Shown here piece by piece: positions 24,501-33,569 of a stretch of DNA of 64,000 bases (position 1 is the first letter of the stretch; every line of letters begins with the position of its first letter). Source of the DNA: JABMQB01 sp963677475 (GTDB lineage Bacteria; Bacteroidota; Bacteroidia; Bacteroidales; Prolixibacteraceae); contig CAXXQD010000010.1 in assembly GCA_963677475.2 (NCBI GenBank), positions 62,001-126,000 on the forward strand. Reading direction: 5' to 3'. The notes below the pieces were generated by a model. That model was given only the letters and a program-made list of their open reading frames with translations, was not told the DNA's origin and ran no database searches. A program made the position numbers and the translations under genes.

Positions 24501-26105
24501 TTGTCAGATACTAGATACATATTTGTAACCGGAGGTGTAACGTCCTCCTTAGGAAAAGGAATTCTTGCTTCATCGTTAGCTAAGTTATTACAAGCCAGAG
24601 GTTATTCGGTAACCATCCAAAAATTAGATCCTTATATCAATGTGGATCCAGGCACCCTGAACCCATATGAGCATGGGGAGTGTTTTGTAACCGAAGATGG
24701 TGCTGAAACTGACCTCGATCTTGGGCATTACGAACGTTTCCTGAACACGCCCACATCGCAGGCAAATAATGTCACAACTGGTAAGATATACCAATCGGTT
24801 ATTAGCAAAGAAAGGCGTGGCGACTACCTGGGTAAAACCGTTCAGATCATCCCACATATTACTGATGAAATCAAACGAAAAATTAAAATTCTTGGTTCAA
24901 AAGGGAAATACAATATTGTTATAACCGAAATTGGTGGTACTGTAGGTGATATCGAATCCTTGCCATATATTGAAGCAGTAAGGCAGTTAAAATGGGAAAT
25001 GCGACATAAAGCTATGGTTATTCATTTAACTTTGGTGCCATTTCTTTCAGCAACGGGAGAATTAAAAACAAAACCAACCCAGCACTCGGTAAAAGCGCTA
25101 TTGGAAACCGGGGTTCAACCTGAAGTACTTGTACTTCGTACCGAACACGAAATTGAAAAATCAGTTCGGGAAAAAGTTGCCTTATTCTGCAATGTTGGTA
25201 TTGATGCTGTTATCCAATCCATTAATGTTCCAACTATTTACGAGGTCCCCTTGAAAATGCAGGAAGAAGGCCTGGATGTAATTGTTCTTAAAAAGCTGGA
25301 ATTACAAGTGAAAGCAAAACCTGAATTGACTGCCTGGAACAACTTCCTTCAGAAGCTTAAAAACCCTACATCTTCCGTTGAAATTGGCTTAGTGGGAAAA
25401 TACGTGGAATTGCACGATGCATATAAATCTATTGCCGAATCGTTGGTTCATGCTGGTGCTGTAAATTATAGTACCGTAAATATTCATTGGATTCATTCGG
25501 AAGACATTAAAAATGATAACGTAGAAGAACATTTGGGCAAGCTTAATGGGATAATTATAGCTCCCGGATTTGGCCATCGCGGAATGAAAGGAAAAATTAT
25601 CGCTGCCAAATATGCACGTGAAAATAATGTTCCGTTTTTAGGAATATGCCTTGGAATGCAAGTTGCTGTTATTGAATTTGCCCGTAATGTTTTAAATCTT
25701 GAAGGGGCTGATTCTACTGAAATGAACCCAAAAACCAAGTATCCGGTAATTGACTTAATGGAACAACAAAAGGGTATTACTAATTATGGGGGTACCATGA
25801 GGCTTGGAGCATATGACTGTTCCATTGTTTCAAAAACTTCCAATATTTTTAAAGCATTTAACAAGTTAACAATTCAGGAAAGGCACCGTCATAGGTACGA
25901 GTTCAACAACGATTATCTGGAGCAATTTGAAAAAGCAGGTATGAAAGCCGAAGGTATTAATCCCGACACTGATCTGGTTGAAATAATGGAAATACCTGAC
26001 CATAAGTGGTTTGTGGGTGTTCAATTTCATCCGGAATACAGAAGTACCGTTTTGAACCCGCATCCAATATTCATCGATTTTATAAAAAATTCTTTAGTAC
26101 AATAA
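24501..26105 (+). CDS. pyrG: CTP synthase
   Basis: The 534-residue protein is full length for PyrG. The N-terminal synthetase starts RYIFVTGGVTSSLGKGILAS (P-loop) and has DPYINVDPGTLNPYEHGECF. The C-terminal class I glutamine amidotransferase holds the catalytic Cys in FLGICLGMQVAV and His/Glu in VGVQFHPEYRS. It makes CTP from UTP, ATP and glutamine in the cytoplasm. The start is TTG (24501); no in-frame ATG precedes the conserved TGGV motif. yidC begins 7 bp after its stop, so the two are probably co-transcribed. Confidence 0.97.
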   Translation: MSDTRYIFVTGGVTSSLGKGILASSLAKLLQARGYSVTIQKLDPYINVDPGTLNPYEHGECFVTEDGAETDLDLGHYERFLNTPTSQANNVTTGKIYQSVISKERRGDYLGKTVQIIPHITDEIKRKIKILGSKGKYNIVITEIGGTVGDIESLPYIEAVRQLKWEMRHKAMVIHLTLVPFLSATGELKTKPTQHSVKALLETGVQPEVLVLRTEHEIEKSVREKVALFCNVGIDAVIQSINVPTIYEVPLKMQEEGLDVIVLKKLELQVKAKPELTAWNNFLQKLKNPTSSVEIGLVGKYVELHDAYKSIAESLVHAGAVNYSTVNIHWIHSEDIKNDNVEEHLGKLNGIIIAPGFGHRGMKGKIIAAKYARENNVPFLGICLGMQVAVIEFARNVLNLEGADSTEMNPKTKYPVIDLMEQQKGITNYGGTMRLGAYDCSIVSKTSNIFKAFNKLTIQERHRHRYEFNNDYLEQFEKAGMKAEGINPDTDLVEIMEIPDHKWFVGVQFHPEYRSTVLNPHPIFIDFIKNSLVQ

Positions 26106-26112
26106 GCATATT

Positions 26113-28050
26113 ATGGATAAGAAGTCAATTATAGGGATTGTTCTGATTTTTGCAATTCTGGTTGTTTTTTCAGTCATTAACAGACCATCGAAAGAAGAAA
26201 TTGCGGAAGCAAAAAGGGTGAGTGATTCTATTGCCCAGGTTGAATTAGAAAAGGTTACAAGGGCAAAGTTGCAGGAAGAAATGCAGCAAAACACCCAACA
26301 ACAAGAACTCTCGCAAGTTGCACCTGAAATACAATCGGAAGAGTCCGTGGTTAAGGAACGGGAAGGACAATTTGGTCAATTTGCTAAGGCTTCGGTGGGC
26401 GAAGAAGAATTTTATACCGTTGAATCAAATTTATATAAAATAAAATTTACCAATAAAGGAGGACGGATATATTCAATTGAGCTTAAAGGATATAGCACTA
26501 ATGACTCATTGCCAGTGGTTTTATTTGACGGACCGGCAACAAAATTCGGGCTTAACTTCTTCTCGAACAATAAAATAATTCAAACAGATCAATTGTATTT
26601 TTCTACCGATCTAAGTCCGAAAACAACCATTTCGGGACCAACGGTAAAAAAAGGTAATGAGGGAAAAGTTAAAAGAAATAAAGAAAATCCGGGGGGGGCA
26701 GAAACAGTTTCGTTTAAATTGGAATTAGAACCGGGTAAATTCCTTGAATATGTTTATACGATCAACCACAACTCATATATTGTTGATTTTGATGTAAATA
26801 TGGAAGGTCTTAATTCGGTTATTGCATCAAACAGTGCCAATTTAAACCTGGTTTGGTCATACGACTTACCACGTCAGGAGAGAATTTCAAAATGGGGCGA
26901 AGACCGCTATACCGAACTAAACTATAAGTTTTATGAAGGAGATGTGGAAAAAATCAGGCAAGGTAAGTCCGATAAAGAAGATTTAAGCACCAAAACGCAA
27001 TGGATCGCGTTTAAACAACTCTTCTTCAATTCCACCATTATTGCCGATGACTATTTTTCAGGCGCGCAAATTGAATCAAATCCTTTTGAAGAAAATCCGG
27101 ATTATCTTGCTAATTTTAAAGCCGATATTGCAATCCCATTTACTGGTAGCCCACGAGAAAATTTTGGGATGAGCTTTTATTTTGGCCCAAACCATTATCA
27201 AACATTAAAACAATACGATATTGAGCTTGAACGCCTGGTATATCTTGGTTACGCGATTGTAAGGCCAGTAAACAAATACATCATTATTCCGGTATTTAAT
27301 TTCTTGAGAAAATACCTTCATAATTTTGGGCTTATTATCCTTTTGCTGACCATATTTATCAAAACACTGGTTTTTCCTTTCACCTATAAATCATATGTCT
27401 CACAGGCAAAAATGCGTGCATTAAAACCTGAAATTGATGAGATCAACGAGAAATATGGAAAAGATAAAGCAATGGAAAAACAACAGGCAACAATGGCCCT
27501 TTACAAAAGGGTAGGAGTTAGCCCGATGGGAGGATGCTTGCCAATGTTACTGCAAATGCCAATATTATTTGCCATGTTCTTTTTCTTCCCAACGTCTATC
27601 GAATTGCGCCATCAAAGTTTCTTATGGGCGAGCGATTTATCTACTTACGATTCCATATTGAATTTACCGTTCAATATTCCCATGTATGGCGACCACGTAA
27701 GTTTGTTTTGTTTATTGATGACAGTTTCTACTATTATTTCAACAAAACTTAATCCGCAAACTGCTAACAGTGCTGCCATGCCGGGAATGCAGTCCATGAT
27801 GTATATTATGCCAATCATGTTCTTGTTTATCTTGAATAGTTATCCTGCAGGCCTAAGTTATTATTATCTTTTAGCGAACCTGTTTACAATTGGACAAACG
27901 TATATTGTGAGGCGTTTTGTTGATGAAGATAAAATTCGGGCACAATTACTTATGAACAAGAAAAAGCCGATGAAAAAATCAGGCTTTCAGGCAAGGCTTG
28001 AAGAAATGGCAAAACAAAGAGGTGCTCAACCTCCTAAAAAAAGAAGGTAA
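26113..28050 (+). CDS. yidC: Membrane protein insertase YidC
   Basis: The 645-residue protein has the Gram-negative layout: an N-terminal membrane anchor (IGIVLIFAILVVFSVI), a large periplasmic beta-sandwich domain (about 70-350) and a C-terminal five-helix 60KD_IMP core beginning near FLRKYLHNFGLIILLLTIFI. The core includes KMRALKPEIDEINEKYGKDK, SPMGGCLPMLLQMPILFAMF and a Lys/Arg-rich tail. It inserts and folds inner-membrane proteins. A run of eight G lies in the periplasmic domain at 26691-26698. The 11-bp-stem terminator follows directly. Confidence 0.96.
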   Translation: MDKKSIIGIVLIFAILVVFSVINRPSKEEIAEAKRVSDSIAQVELEKVTRAKLQEEMQQNTQQQELSQVAPEIQSEESVVKEREGQFGQFAKASVGEEEFYTVESNLYKIKFTNKGGRIYSIELKGYSTNDSLPVVLFDGPATKFGLNFFSNNKIIQTDQLYFSTDLSPKTTISGPTVKKGNEGKVKRNKENPGGAETVSFKLELEPGKFLEYVYTINHNSYIVDFDVNMEGLNSVIASNSANLNLVWSYDLPRQERISKWGEDRYTELNYKFYEGDVEKIRQGKSDKEDLSTKTQWIAFKQLFFNSTIIADDYFSGAQIESNPFEENPDYLANFKADIAIPFTGSPRENFGMSFYFGPNHYQTLKQYDIELERLVYLGYAIVRPVNKYIIIPVFNFLRKYLHNFGLIILLLTIFIKTLVFPFTYKSYVSQAKMRALKPEIDEINEKYGKDKAMEKQQATMALYKRVGVSPMGGCLPMLLQMPILFAMFFFFPTSIELRHQSFLWASDLSTYDSILNLPFNIPMYGDHVSLFCLLMTVSTIISTKLNPQTANSAAMPGMQSMMYIMPIMFLFILNSYPAGLSYYYLLANLFTIGQTYIVRRFVDEDKIRAQLLMNKKKPMKKSGFQARLEEMAKQRGAQPPKKRR

Positions 28051-28074
28051 CACAAACCTTAAATAGATTTTCAT

Positions 28075-28102
28075 AAAGGGTGGCAATTTGCTGCCCTTTT
28101 TT
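28075..28102 (+). terminator. Intrinsic terminator after yidC
   Basis: An 11-bp stem (28075-28085 with 28089-28099, two wobbles) with a 3-nt loop is followed by a T run. Confidence 0.85.
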
Positions 28103-28128
28103 GTTGTTTCCTTTTAAACCTATTTTTG
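28100..28128 (+). promoter_or_regulatory. Candidate promoter for the Spy-like gene
   Basis: TTTG (28100-28103) and an exact TATTTTTG (28121-28128) with a 17-bp spacer lie 44 bp before ATG 28173. The -33 box overlaps the terminator T-tract. Confidence 0.4.
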
Positions 28129-28172
28129 AATTGTTAGTCCAAAGCTCCATAAACATATTAATACAATACAAA

Positions 28173-28568
28173 ATGAAAAAACTGGGAATACTATTGGTAA
28201 CTTTTATAATGGTATCAACTTTAGCCATTGCGCAACCTGGAGGCGGACGCATGAACCCTGAAGAAAGGGCTAAACGTCAGACAGAAGAATTAACCGAAAA
28301 ATTAGACCTGTCAAAAGACCAGGCAAAAAAAGTGGAAGCCATTAACCTTAAGTACGCAAAGAAAATGGGAGATATGTTCAGTGAAATGCGCGATAGCGGG
28401 AACATGGACCGAGAAACCATGAGGGAAAAAATGGGTGCCTTAAGGGAAGAACAAAACAAAGAAATGGAAAAAGTTCTTGATAAAGATCAAATGAAAGAAT
28501 ACGAAGCTTACCTGAAAGAACAGGCAGAACGCAGGGCACAAAGAAGGGGGCCTGGAGGAAGTAGGTAA
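28173..28568 (+). CDS. Exported Spy/LTXXQ-like helical protein
   Basis: From ATG 28173 the protein has 131 residues with a signal peptide (MKKLGILLVTFIMVSTLAIA). The mature part is highly charged and helical, with RQTEELTEKLDLSKDQAKKV, an LTEKLxLSxxQ-type motif as in Spy/CpxP/LTXXQ proteins, and DKDQMKEYEAYLKEQAERRA. It ends in a Gly/Arg-rich tail. It is likely a periplasmic chaperone or stress-related metal binder by family resemblance; the function is not shown. The alternative start at 28080 lies inside the terminator. Confidence 0.75.
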   Translation: MKKLGILLVTFIMVSTLAIAQPGGGRMNPEERAKRQTEELTEKLDLSKDQAKKVEAINLKYAKKMGDMFSEMRDSGNMDRETMREKMGALREEQNKEMEKVLDKDQMKEYEAYLKEQAERRAQRRGPGGSR

Positions 28569-28572
28569 CAAG

Positions 28573-28611
28573 AAAAAAGGATCATCAAAATTTAATTGAT
28601 GATCCTTTTTT
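28573..28611. terminator. Strong bidirectional terminator
   Basis: A 16-bp perfect stem (28573-28588 with 28596-28611) with a 7-nt loop has A-tract and T-tract flanks. It separates convergent Spy-like and ribH genes. Confidence 0.9.
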
Positions 28612-29090
28612 TATTTGTCTTGGAGTGCTACCATTTTTATGGCTGTAATAGCTGCTTCGTCTCCTTTGTTTCCATGTTTACCGCCCGAACGTGCCTTTGC
28701 TTGTTCAAAATCATTGGTCGTAAGCAAACCAAAAATAAATGCTTTGTTGTATTTTAAGTTTAAATCAACGCATCCTTTTGTTACCCCGTCGCAAATAAAA
28801 TCAAAATGCCTGGTTTCACCCTGGATAACACATCCCAACAATAAAACAGCATCTAAATTATTTTGCTCCATAATTAGTTGTCCGCCCAAAGGCAGTTCAA
28901 AACTACCCGGCACGTGAGACACAACAATATTTTCTTCCTTGGCCCCATGCTTTTTCAAGGTTTCAATCGCACCGCTTTTTAATGCCCCGGTTATTTCATA
29001 GTTCCATTCAGAAACCACAATTCCAAACCTCATTCCACTGGCATCAGGCACTTGCGAAAAATCGTAATCCGATAAATTAGTAGTTGCCAT
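28611..29090 (-). CDS. ribH: 6,7-dimethyl-8-ribityllumazine synthase
   Basis: From ATG 29090 the protein has 159 residues, normal for RibH. Motifs are FGIVVSEWNYEITGALKSGA, VPGSFELPLGGQLIME, VLLLGCVIQGETRHFDFICD and FGLLTTNDFEQAKARSGGKH, GNKGDEAA. It condenses 5-amino-6-ribitylamino-uracil with dihydroxybutanone phosphate in riboflavin synthesis. The upstream in-frame start at 29123 falls inside the terminator of the preceding TPR gene, so 29090 is preferred. No other rib genes are adjacent. Confidence 0.96.
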   Translation of the reverse strand: MATTNLSDYDFSQVPDASGMRFGIVVSEWNYEITGALKSGAIETLKKHGAKEENIVVSHVPGSFELPLGGQLIMEQNNLDAVLLLGCVIQGETRHFDFICDGVTKGCVDLNLKYNKAFIFGLLTTNDFEQAKARSGGKHGNKGDEAAITAIKMVALQDK

Positions 29091-29105
29091 ACTTGTAAAA
29101 ATAAA

Positions 29106-29133
29106 AAATCCCCTCAAAACCATGAGAGGATTT
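29106..29133 (-). terminator. Terminator between the TPR gene and ribH
   Basis: An 11-bp stem with one mismatch (29106-29116 with 29123-29133) is followed on the minus strand by a long T-rich run. Confidence 0.65.
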
Positions 29134-29155
29134 ATGTATATAAAATCTAAAAATC

Positions 29156-29845
29156 TTAGTTATTCAAATGAAGCTCAACGCTTGCAATATATTTATCTAT
29201 AGAACGTCCTTCAGCCGATGTTGGGTATTTTGTTTTAATGGATTGGTACAAATCCAAAGCTTTTTCCAATTCATCCTGGCTTTCCAATAAATTAGCTGCT
29301 TTAAGCATATAGATTGGAGTTGTGAATTCATTATCGTTTAACGAATATGCCTTTTTGTATTGGTTTAATGCTTTATTGGTTTCTCCCAATTCTAAATACG
29401 CATCTCCTTTAGCTCCTTCAGATACTGGTCCTAAAAGTAAATCATCGCTACTAAAATCGTTTAAATAATCCAAGGCATCTTCGTATTGCCCCATGTGTAA
29501 GTAACAAATACCTGCGTAATAATTGGCAAGGTTAGCTGCTTTTGTGATACCATAACCATCAATAATGTCAATAAAACCAAGGTAGTTTCCATCACCATTT
29601 AAGGCCAGGTTAAACGAATCTTTTTCAAAATAATTTTCAGCCATAAACATTTGCGATTGGGCATCAGTTTCTTTTGGCTGCAAATAAAACTTGTTAAAGC
29701 CAAGATATCCGACAACCACCAAAATAATACCGCCAACAACATAGCTGATTATTTTCTGATTGTCTTCAATAAACTGTTCTGTTTTGGTTAAGGCAGATTC
29801 AAGTTCTTGCAAGTTATCGTTTTGTTGAGTTTTCTTTTTAGCCAT
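29156..29845 (-). CDS. Membrane-anchored TPR protein (YfgM-like)
   Basis: From ATG 29845 the protein has 229 residues. A Lys/Gln-rich start (MAKKKTQQNDNLQELESALT) precedes one transmembrane helix (about 32-52, ISYVVGGIILVVVGYLGF). The periplasmic part holds TPR units such as ANYYAGICYLHMGQYEDALD, GAKGDAYLELGETNKALNQY and AANLLESQDELEKALDLYQS. The layout matches YfgM-like proteins that assist envelope protein folding near the Sec translocon; that role is family knowledge only. The upstream in-frame start at 29860 adds only five residues. Confidence 0.8.
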   Translation of the reverse strand: MAKKKTQQNDNLQELESALTKTEQFIEDNQKIISYVVGGIILVVVGYLGFNKFYLQPKETDAQSQMFMAENYFEKDSFNLALNGDGNYLGFIDIIDGYGITKAANLANYYAGICYLHMGQYEDALDYLNDFSSDDLLLGPVSEGAKGDAYLELGETNKALNQYKKAYSLNDNEFTTPIYMLKAANLLESQDELEKALDLYQSIKTKYPTSAEGRSIDKYIASVELHLNN

Positions 29846-29971
29846 CTTATACGTTTTCAAAATTGTGTCGCAAAAATAGCTTTTTTTTCAAAACTTGTTT
29901 GTAAATGGCTTCATAAATTTGAATATTAATCAACATATCGGTGTTATTAAACCAATTTTTCAACGATCTCA

Positions 29972-30001
29972 TTTCCGTAGAAGCAATTTTAGTTAGATTT
30001 G
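29972..30001 (+). promoter_or_regulatory. Candidate promoter for recF
   Basis: TTTC (29972-29975), an 18-bp spacer and an exact TAGATTTG (29994-30001) lie 25 bp before ATG 30027. The in-frame GTG at 30003 abuts this box and is unlikely to be the start. Confidence 0.5.
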
Positions 30002-30026
30002 CGTGTACAGAGAAAAAGCGAGTGAT

Positions 30027-31127
30027 ATGTTTTTAGAACATTTGAGCATACTAAATTATAAGAATATCGAAGAGGCAGAATTAAAGTTTTCTTCTAAATT
30101 AAATTGCCTGATTGGTGGAAACGGCGCAGGCAAAACCAATTTATTGGACGCAGTTTATTACTTGTCTTTTTGCAAAAGCTTTTTTAACTCCCTCGATCAG
30201 CTAAACATAAAGCATGATGAACAATATGCAATGTTAAAGGCGAAATATTCAAGGGACAGTGCCGATGAGCTTGTATCGTGTGCCATGCAAAGAGGTGTGA
30301 AGAAACAATTCAAAAGAAACACTAAGGTTTACCAGCGTTTGCTCGACCATATAGGGCTAATCCCATTGGTAATGGTTACCCCAAACGATTCAAACCTGAT
30401 TTCGGGTGGAAGCGAAGAAAGAAGGAAGTTTGTGGACGGCGTTATTTCGCAATTCGACCACGAATACCTGAAAGCGCTTATTAATTACAATAAAGCGCTA
30501 TTTCAGAGAAACACCCTGTTAAAACAATTTGCATACAATAATTATTTCGACAATGAATCACTATCTATTTGGGATATGCAATTGGTTGACCATGGTATTG
30601 CAATCCATCAAAAAAGAAAAGAGTTTATTCTTAAATTAATTCCTGTTTTCCAACACTATTATTCCTACATTTCGAACGATAAGGAAAAAGTAGAGTTAAT
30701 TTATCAATCCGATCTTTTGGAAAATGACTTTAAGGAAGAACTCACAAAAGCACTGCCCAAAGACAGAAAAGCTATGCATACCACAGTCGGGATCCATAAA
30801 GAAGATTTATTGTTGAATATTGGAGACTATCCGATCCGGAAAACAGGTTCGCAGGGGCAAAACAAAACGTATTTAATTGCGTTGAAACTTGCCCAGTTCG
30901 AATTTATGAAAGAAATAAGTGGTTTTAAACCCATATTGCTTCTAGACGATATTTTCGACAAATTGGACAAACAACGCGTTGAGCAAATTGTACATTTGGT
31001 TGCCAACGATAATTTTGGTCAAATATTTATGACCGACACCAACAGGGAACATCTTGATGGAATTATTAAGTCCCTTAAAACGGAACACAAAATATTTGAG
31101 GTCGTAAACGGTAAAATAATTGTCTAA
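30027..31127 (+). CDS. recF: DNA replication/repair protein RecF
   Basis: From ATG 30027 the protein has 366 residues, typical of RecF. It has Walker A GGNGAGKTNLLDAVYYLSFC (about 30-49), SGGSEERRKFVDGVISQFDH, the signature-like SQGQNKTYLIALKLAQFEFM and Walker B PILLLDDIFDKLD. RecF is an SMC-like ATPase that loads RecA at gaps and stalled forks. A DUF721/DciA-like gene follows 15 bp downstream, a common Bacteroidota arrangement that links replication and repair functions. Confidence 0.95.
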   Translation: MFLEHLSILNYKNIEEAELKFSSKLNCLIGGNGAGKTNLLDAVYYLSFCKSFFNSLDQLNIKHDEQYAMLKAKYSRDSADELVSCAMQRGVKKQFKRNTKVYQRLLDHIGLIPLVMVTPNDSNLISGGSEERRKFVDGVISQFDHEYLKALINYNKALFQRNTLLKQFAYNNYFDNESLSIWDMQLVDHGIAIHQKRKEFILKLIPVFQHYYSYISNDKEKVELIYQSDLLENDFKEELTKALPKDRKAMHTTVGIHKEDLLLNIGDYPIRKTGSQGQNKTYLIALKLAQFEFMKEISGFKPILLLDDIFDKLDKQRVEQIVHLVANDNFGQIFMTDTNREHLDGIIKSLKTEHKIFEVVNGKIIV

Positions 31128-31142
31128 CTTGATTGAATTAAA

Positions 31143-31433
31143 ATGAGAAAAAGCAATACGCAATCCATCAGCAAAATATTGAACGACTTCATAAAAGACT
31201 CAAATATAGGCCCTAAATTAAAAGAAGTTGATATTCTTAATGCCTGGGAATCGTTGTTGGGGAAAGCTATTTCCTCTTATACCAAAAATTTAATAATTAG
31301 AAACGGTGTTCTTTATGCTACTATGTCATCACCTGTGGTGAAATCTGAATTAATGATGATGAAGGGCGAAATAATCAAACGCCTGAACGCCGAAGTAGGC
31401 GAGGAGGTCATCCATTCGATCGTGTTCAAATAA
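31143..31433 (+). CDS. DUF721 (DciA-like) protein
   Basis: The 96-residue cytoplasmic protein has the DUF721 core: SISKILNDFIKDSNIGPKLK, LNAWESLLGKAISSYTKNLI, LYATMSSPVVKSELMMMKGE and VIHSIVFK at the C-terminus. DUF721 includes DciA, the ancestral loader of replicative helicase DnaB, and the position right after recF supports a replication role. No DNA-binding extension is present, so this is the minimal form. It converges on ndk with only 15 bp between stops. Confidence 0.85.
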   Translation: MRKSNTQSISKILNDFIKDSNIGPKLKEVDILNAWESLLGKAISSYTKNLIIRNGVLYATMSSPVVKSELMMMKGEIIKRLNAEVGEEVIHSIVFK

Positions 31434-31448
31434 TAATTCGGCTTATTT

Positions 31449-31868
31449 CTAAAACCTTTCTAACTCTGAAAAAAAGTAACTGGCTTCTTTGGCAGCATTT
31501 TCATCGCTATCTGAACCATGTACCGCGTTTTGGGTCATATCCGAAGCAAACATTTTACGTATGGTTCCGTCCTCAGCTTTTTCAGGATTGGTCGCGCCAA
31601 TTAATTTCCGAAAATCATCCACCGCATTTTCTTTCTCCAGCAAAATGGCTACAATTGATCCCGAGGTCATAAATTCTATCAATTTTTCATAAAATGGCTT
31701 TCCCTCATGAATAGCATAAAAACCTTGCGCCTGTTGTGTTGTTAGAGTTGTAAATTTCATTGCTTTAATAACAAAACCTGCATCATTCATCATTTTAATA
31801 ATTGCCCCAATTGCGTTTTTTTTAACAGCGCCGGGTTTAATCATCGTAAAGGTTAAATTGCCTGCCAT
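31449..31868 (-). CDS. ndk: Nucleoside diphosphate kinase
   Basis: The 139-residue protein is the usual NDK size. It starts LTFTMIKPGAVKKNAIGAII, and the active-site His is about 117 in NAVHGSDSDENAAKEASYFF. It moves the gamma phosphate between nucleoside triphosphates and diphosphates through a phosphohistidine. The gene is divergent from the NrnA-like gene. A 16-bp palindrome, ATTTTATCGATAAAAT at 31896-31911, lies in the shared upstream region and could be an operator. Confidence 0.96.
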   Translation of the reverse strand: MAGNLTFTMIKPGAVKKNAIGAIIKMMNDAGFVIKAMKFTTLTTQQAQGFYAIHEGKPFYEKLIEFMTSGSIVAILLEKENAVDDFRKLIGATNPEKAEDGTIRKMFASDMTQNAVHGSDSDENAAKEASYFFSELERF

Positions 31869-31974
31869 TGCCTGTGTTTTTTGAGATTATTACAGAATTT
31901 TATCGATAAAATTTTAACGAATAGCAAGATAGTAAAAATTAAAATGAATGTAAGAGAGGCTTGCTTAGTTTTTC

Positions 31975-31982
31975 TATCTTTG
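31975..31982 (+). promoter_or_regulatory. Candidate -7 box for the DHH phosphoesterase gene
   Basis: TATCTTTG matches TAnnTTTG exactly, 23 bp before the TTG start at 32006. No clear -33 box. Confidence 0.35.
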
Positions 31983-32005
31983 TGCTTTTATAAAAGCCGG
32001 ACAAA

Positions 32006-33034
32006 TTGAAAAACATTGATCTAGAAATAATTAAAAATATAACAAAGTTTGTTAAGGAAAGTAATCAAAGTTTTGTGTTAGTACCACATGTTAACCCTGA
32101 TGGTGATGCCATTGGATCAACTGTAGGTTTAGCGTGTATTCTTGAAGATGCCGGACATAAATGCACTGTGGTAGTTCCAAACGACTACCCGGAATTTTAT
32201 AATTGGCTTATCGAACCAGTTACTGTCCTTAATTTCGATCGGAATAAAGGTGCCGCCAAGAAGGCAATATCCAGTGCAGATGCAATGTTTTGCTTAGATT
32301 TTAATGAAATTGAACGCACAGGGAAATTAAAAGATATGGTTTTGGGTTTTGCAAAAACCAAAGTTCTGGTTGACCACCATCCATACCCAAAAGACTTTTG
32401 CGACTATTTGATTTCCGACACATCGTACAGCTCAACAGCCGAATTGGTATTCGACCTTGCAGTTCAGCTTGGTTTGAAAAAAAACATAACCACCGAGGCG
32501 GCCAATGCTCTTTTCACAGGAATAATGACTGACACAGGGTCATTTAGCCATAACATTTCAAATCCAAATACTTTTAAAGTCGTATCCGAATTAATTGCTC
32601 TGGGAATCGATGTTGACACCATCCATTCAAATGTTTACCACAACTACTCGGCCGACAGGATGAAGCTTTTGGGGTATTGTTTAAATGAAAAAATGGTGGT
32701 TTATCCCGAGCTCAGAACAGCCTATATAAGTTTATCCAAACAAGAGTTGGAAAAATACAACTTTGCACCGGGCGATGCCGAAGGCTTTGTGAATTATCCC
32801 TTATCAATTCAGGGTATCGTATTTACAGCCCTATTCATGGAAAAAGACGATCATGTTAAAATATCATTCCGATCAAAGGGGAGCTTCCCTGCCAATGCGT
32901 TCTCATCAGACAATTTTAATGGCGGCGGCCATTTGAATGCTGCCGGTGGAGAATCAGAACTAAGTTTTGATGAAACCATCGAAAAATTTAAAAGCTTATT
33001 GCCAAACTATAAAAAACAATTATTTGAAAATTAA
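32006..33034 (+). CDS. nrnA: DHH-family phosphoesterase (NrnA-like)
   Basis: The 342-residue protein has the DHH/DHHA1 layout: VLVPHVNPDGDAIGSTVGLA (about 21-40), DAMFCLDFNEIERTG, the DHH motif in VLVDHHPYPKDFC and the C-terminal GGGHLNAAGGESE. Members degrade nano-RNA and dephosphorylate pAp in the cytoplasm using Mn. The start is TTG. The FKBP lipoprotein and IspZ-Nudix genes follow at 9 and 13 bp, so the three probably form one operon. Confidence 0.92.
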   Translation: MKNIDLEIIKNITKFVKESNQSFVLVPHVNPDGDAIGSTVGLACILEDAGHKCTVVVPNDYPEFYNWLIEPVTVLNFDRNKGAAKKAISSADAMFCLDFNEIERTGKLKDMVLGFAKTKVLVDHHPYPKDFCDYLISDTSYSSTAELVFDLAVQLGLKKNITTEAANALFTGIMTDTGSFSHNISNPNTFKVVSELIALGIDVDTIHSNVYHNYSADRMKLLGYCLNEKMVVYPELRTAYISLSKQELEKYNFAPGDAEGFVNYPLSIQGIVFTALFMEKDDHVKISFRSKGSFPANAFSSDNFNGGGHLNAAGGESELSFDETIEKFKSLLPNYKKQLFEN

Positions 33035-33043
33035 TAAAGCCAA

Positions 33044-33556
33044 ATGAAAACTCTTATCCAACTACTAAAGACATTCTTATTTATTACAATTGTCCTGTTC
33101 ATTTCATCATGTTTAGACGACAAGGAAACAGTGGTTCCGAGAACCGAAGCCGATGAACTGCAAGAACTAAATACTTTCTTGTTACAACTTGAAGCTGAAG
33201 ATTACGATATCGACACAACGGCTTTGGGGCTTTATTACATCAACATAAAAGATGGGACCGGACCTGTGCCTGTAGCTGGTGACAGTATTTCCATAAAATA
33301 TATTGGGTATTTTACCGATGGGGCAATATTTGATTCTTCCTACAAAAGTGCAACAGACACTACCTACAATTTCAGGTATAAAGTTAGCCGGATGGTGGAA
33401 GGTTTTGAAGATGGATTATCTCTGATGAACAAAGGATCTGAAATTACCATGATTATCCGGTCAAGTTTGGGTTATGGTCCTTACGATTATTATACAATCC
33501 CTGGCTATTCTACCATTATTTTTGATGTTGAACTGGTAGAGATCTTCGAGGATTAA
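33044..33556 (+). CDS. FKBP-type peptidyl-prolyl isomerase lipoprotein
   Basis: The 170-residue protein has a lipoprotein signal (FLFITIVLFISSCLDDKETV, lipobox ISSC) and a C-terminal FKBP domain: GDSISIKYIGYFTDGAIFDS, VSRMVEGFEDGLSLMNKGSE, ITMIIRSSLGYGPYDYYTIP and IIFDVELVEIF. It catalyses cis-trans isomerisation of proline bonds and likely sits in the periplasm or on the outer membrane. Some aromatic pocket residues differ from FKBP12, as is common in Bacteroidota lipoprotein forms. Confidence 0.9.
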   Translation: MKTLIQLLKTFLFITIVLFISSCLDDKETVVPRTEADELQELNTFLLQLEAEDYDIDTTALGLYYINIKDGTGPVPVAGDSISIKYIGYFTDGAIFDSSYKSATDTTYNFRYKVSRMVEGFEDGLSLMNKGSEITMIIRSSLGYGPYDYYTIPGYSTIIFDVELVEIFED

Positions 33557-33569
33557 CTTCTTTTAATTC